Positions 31,939-34,885 of a stretch of 34,885 nucleotides of DNA are shown piece after piece. The stretch is from positions 1 through 34,885 of the forward strand of contig JAUYGX010000035.1 in the NCBI GenBank assembly GCA_030690365.1, given 5' to 3'. The stretch's first letter is position 1. Every line of letters begins with the position of its first letter. The DNA is from Bacteroidales bacterium. Lineage in GTDB: Bacteria; Bacteroidota; Bacteroidia; Bacteroidales; F082. The position numbers and the translations under genes are program-made. The notes under the pieces were generated by a model that was not told the origin of the DNA, ran no database searches, and saw nothing but the letters and a program-made list of their open reading frames with translations.

Positions 31939-34622
31939 TCTTTGGGCTTGTTGCGTGGTGCTATCAAAGCATCTGGAATTTTATACTGATTTAACCACTT
32001 GTATTGTAACAGATTCCAATAACTGTTTTCGAATGAGTTTTCGTACTGTCGTTTGAACTGATAGGTGGTCTGAAGCATTTTCTTTGGATTGGTTTCCAGG
32101 CAACTGGTAAACTGATCGCCAAAAAGGAATAGGTTGTCCAGAAAATAGTAAGTTACATCGAAACCAAGATAAGCATAGGTATCTGGTTCTGTGCTGAAGC
32201 GTTGGCGAAACTCCCAGATAAACTGCTGTATTTCAGGAGACTCGTAGTTCATGTAATCGGACGAGAAATACGTTAAATTCAGGTTGCTTAACTGGGTATT
32301 ATTTAAATCGCTAAGCCGTTCCCAGGTGGGGACACCAATGAGTTTAATATTGAAGCTGTCGCGAATTTCGTTGAGTTGATTCATCACATCCAGCACAAAG
32401 GATTTTTTATTTCCATAAAGAATAACCAGATTTTCGCGCAAAGGGGAGGCGTTATTTATAAACGGAGTCAGGTTATCGCTGGAATAAACAATGCGCGTCA
32501 GGTTATTTTGAAGGATGGTACTGTCAGAAAGTCTGTTTTCCAACAGGTCGGGGAAAATATCCTGACCTTCAAATTTAAAATAGGGCAGTGGATCTCCGGT
32601 TGTAAAATTCTCATGGCGGTGAGCTACGCCTACTGCCATGTTATACAGGTCGGAGTTGCTTATTTTCGATACATCCGGGATGGTCATCCGAAGGGCGTTT
32701 ACCATATTTTGTACCGGAACTGCATCTTCGTAGGGGTTTTGTGTGATAAAAAACACCTTGGCCATCGGATAGGTTCGTTGGAAATAATTTACCAAGAGTT
32801 CATTTTGAAAGTCAATACCCGGCTTCACCTTAATCGCCGTTTTATAGCTTTGAACGGTTTCTTCCCTGAAAGTCAATGGGTTCACGATGGGGATGTTAAA
32901 ATTCCCTGCAAACAAAGCCACCTGATGAAAGCAATCAGGAAATAGTGGTCCGATGATCAGGTTCATGCTGCGAAGTTCAGGTTGTTGAAGTACTTTGGCG
33001 GCTTTCGCCAGATTCTGATCTACATCATAAATATACAACTCTACCTGCATGCCTTTTTTTCTCAGGGAATCCAAGGCCATCATAGCGCCTTCATAAAACC
33101 CGATAAATCGGAAGGGTTTAAAACTGGTTTGTTGTTGCTGTATAAATCCGGCCTTGTTCAAACTGTCCATTTCTTCCAGATAAAGCGGCAACATCAAGGC
33201 CACTTTGAATACCTGATTGTAATGAGGTTGATTTTTTAAACACTGGAAGGTAGTGGTTGGGGAAAAAGGAATATTGACTTCATCATTTTCACTGGGAATG
33301 ATTTCGGGTTCAAGTGGTTGGTCGTCAAAATTTCGGGCTGTTTCGCCGACCGGAATTTTCACAATCTGACCTTCCAGCACACGCCTTCTAAGACCAGGAT
33401 TTGCATTTTTAAGCCTTGTAAAGTCAATCTGATATAAAGCAGCAATACTTTTAAGCTTGGTTTTGGTTTTTATCCTAAGCTCAATAAAGTCGTTACTTAT
33501 TTTTTTTTTTGGTATGTTGATGGTTTGTCCGATAAAAATATTTGTTGAAAGGCCTTTGTTGACGGCCTGTATTTCGGCCACCGTTACGCCATATTCGCGG
33601 CCAATGCTATAGAGTGTTTCTTTCTTTTTTACCAGATATTTAATGTAATCGGGTTCCTGAGGTGTGGCTGTTTCAGCGATTACCGGCTTTTTTGCTTCTT
33701 CCTGTTGGATAGTAGCCATTGGTTCTGATATAACCGATTCTTCGATGGTGTCGGGTTTTTTCAATTTGGTTTTGTCGGGCACCCGCAGGCGGTCACCTTT
33801 AAGCACGCTGTTTCCAAGTCCTGGATTGGCAGCCTTGAGCAATTGTAGCGGGATATCGTATTTATCGGCTACGCTTTGGCTAGTTTCTCCCATGATCACC
33901 ACATGCCGATAATCGGATATGACCGGGATATTCGGATCGAAGGTAACAAATTCACTATCGGTATTTTTTGTGGTAATTGTCGGTTTGTTTTGATATTGAA
34001 CAGGTTGTGGTTTGACTTCGGTCGACAGTTGCCGATCGGGTGCTTTATATGCAGGAGCAGGTTCAGGTTTCTTGGGTTGCTGATTTACCACCGGCCTTGT
34101 TCGTATCGGTGATGAGCTTACATAGTTGTCATTATTGGTGGCTTTTCCATCCAAAGCATCGAAAGACCCTTCTACAGGCACTTTCACATATTCGCCTTCC
34201 CGCATTGGATCGTGTAAGGCCGGATTTGCTTTTCGGATATACTCTTCCGGAATCACATAAATGGTAGCAATATGTTTAAAGGTTTCGTTGGCTGCAGCTA
34301 TGTGGTAAAAAAACTCGTAGTTGGTTTCCTTTACTTCAGTATTTAATTGTGTTTCTTTATTTACTGTAGGAATGAGTAATTCTTGTCCGATGGAAATACC
34401 ATTCTTCGCAGCGGGGTTCTCAAAGTACATTTCATCAACAGAAACGTTGTAGGCCCTGGCGATAGAATACACTGTTTGACCTTTATCAACCTGATGAATG
34501 TAATAATTACGGCCATTTCTGTTCTCAATGGTTTCCGATTTATTTACCGAAACCGACTGAGCCAGTAATGTAAATAGGATTAAGTTGAATAATAAAACGA
34601 GCAAACTCTTCTTGATAATCAT
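31935..34622 (-). CDS. Five-LysM protein with a type 1 periplasmic-binding-like domain
   Basis: An 895-residue exported protein if started at the ATG at 34622. An upstream in-frame ATG (34652) would add ten residues, but it lies within a few bases of the expected transcript start, given a TATTTTTG box at 34662-34655, so the shorter form with signal peptide IIKKSLLVLLFNLILFTLLAQ is preferred. LysM domains, which bind peptidoglycan, lie near 40-86, 105-150, 238-282, 328-372 and 379-425; the last is weaker. A Pro-rich linker separates the second and third. From about 470 onward (KVALMLPLYLEEM, FYEGAMMALDSL, LIIGPLFPD, IPIVNPLTF) the protein resembles periplasmic leucine-binding-type folds, as in LpoA-like regulators. 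No transporter genes are adjacent. The function is unknown; a wall-anchored sensor or synthase regulator is an inference. Confidence 0.87.
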   Translation of the reverse strand: MIIKKSLLVLLFNLILFTLLAQSVSVNKSETIENRNGRNYYIHQVDKGQTVYSIARAYNVSVDEMYFENPAAKNGISIGQELLIPTVNKETQLNTEVKETNYEFFYHIAAANETFKHIATIYVIPEEYIRKANPALHDPMREGEYVKVPVEGSFDALDGKATNNDNYVSSSPIRTRPVVNQQPKKPEPAPAYKAPDRQLSTEVKPQPVQYQNKPTITTKNTDSEFVTFDPNIPVISDYRHVVIMGETSQSVADKYDIPLQLLKAANPGLGNSVLKGDRLRVPDKTKLKKPDTIEESVISEPMATIQQEEAKKPVIAETATPQEPDYIKYLVKKKETLYSIGREYGVTVAEIQAVNKGLSTNIFIGQTINIPKKKISNDFIELRIKTKTKLKSIAALYQIDFTRLKNANPGLRRRVLEGQIVKIPVGETARNFDDQPLEPEIIPSENDEVNIPFSPTTTFQCLKNQPHYNQVFKVALMLPLYLEEMDSLNKAGFIQQQQTSFKPFRFIGFYEGAMMALDSLRKKGMQVELYIYDVDQNLAKAAKVLQQPELRSMNLIIGPLFPDCFHQVALFAGNFNIPIVNPLTFREETVQSYKTAIKVKPGIDFQNELLVNYFQRTYPMAKVFFITQNPYEDAVPVQNMVNALRMTIPDVSKISNSDLYNMAVGVAHRHENFTTGDPLPYFKFEGQDIFPDLLENRLSDSTILQNNLTRIVYSSDNLTPFINNASPLRENLVILYGNKKSFVLDVMNQLNEIRDSFNIKLIGVPTWERLSDLNNTQLSNLNLTYFSSDYMNYESPEIQQFIWEFRQRFSTEPDTYAYLGFDVTYYFLDNLFLFGDQFTSCLETNPKKMLQTTYQFKRQYENSFENSYWNLLQYKWLNQYKIPDALIAPRNKPKE

Positions 34623-34654
34623 GGTTGATGTTTGGTATATCTCAATCTTCAATT

Positions 34655-34662
34655 CAAAAATA
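34655..34662 (-). promoter_or_regulatory. -7 box (TATTTTTG) of the LysM-MORN operon
   Basis: TATTTTTG (34662-34655, minus strand) fits TAnnTTTG, 33 bp before the preferred ATG. It argues against the upstream ATG at 34652. Confidence 0.55.
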
Positions 34663-34885
34663 ATATACTTCTGCTAACAAGACGTTAAATTGGGGAAAAT
34701 ATTATGAATTTGTTGAAAAGTTGGGGGATGCGGACATGCAGGGATCCCCTAAAGATACTGTGTCTAAATCCAATATATTCGTTCATTATTTTTATTTTTA
34801 TTTTTCTACTTTTACCAAGCAAAAAGAAGGCTACTTTCAATTCGTTGAGCTGGAGCCTATCTACCAGGTGGGGGGTTATCCTCCA
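34663..34885. other. Right-edge region without a supported gene
   Basis: A run of ATTTTT units lies near 34787-34806. From about 34760 one plus-strand frame stays open to the window edge, and one minus-strand frame stays open for about 70 codons from the edge. Neither has a start, a recognisable motif or good context, so I call no gene. Confidence 0.4.

Noticed and set aside
34740-34885. Partial gene running off the right edge on either strand
   Set aside because: The frames are open but have no start, no motif and strong A+T bias; too short to support.

Overview
The window is a stretch of chromosome from a member of the Bacteroidota, most likely class Bacteroidia. The evidence is a type IX secretion (T9SS) gene group (porV, two porU-type genes, porP, gldJ), a TamL-type lipoprotein, a Bacteroidota-type tyrosine recombinase, and many upstream sites that fit the Bacteroidota promoter pattern (TTTG-like -33 box, about 19 bp, TAnnTTTG -7 box). 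I cannot assign a genus. Most genes are ordinary chromosomal ones. The clearly accessory part is the left edge.

Layout. 1-1107 is a tyrosine recombinase cut by the window edge. It lies just beyond the 3' end of tRNA-Asp, as expected for an integrated element extending to the left. 1376-3927 holds tRNA-Asp, comEC and tRNA-Val, all on the minus strand. 4089-7932 holds a TamL-like outer-membrane assembly protein and a RecD/Pif1-like helicase. 8106-20483 is the T9SS block: ispF-porV-porU-porU on the minus strand, diverging from porP-gldJ on the plus strand. murF and anmK follow gldJ, so envelope secretion genes sit beside peptidoglycan synthesis and recycling genes. 22941-28996 is a minus-strand run of monocistronic metabolic and transport genes: nhaD, a YhcC-type radical SAM gene, a POT transporter and gdhA. 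Nearly all have their own promoter-like box and hairpin terminator. 29174-31266 is a BlaI-BlaR1-like regulatory pair with three palindromic operator-like sites. 31288-34622 is a coupled pair: a MORN-repeat lipoprotein and a five-LysM protein fused to a periplasmic-binding-type domain.

The points most worth a second look are: the tandem pair of complete PorU-type sortases, both with the His/Cys dyad; the third BlaI-type operator lying beyond the end of its own operon; the M56 receptor that carries a FlgD-like module and a TonB C-terminal domain; the compositional break inside the integrase and the repeats in front of it; and the paired CGCAAAG-type repeats, one of which supplies a stop codon. 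I saw no CRISPR array, rRNA gene or complete insertion sequence, and I found no wholly new multi-gene system that I could defend.
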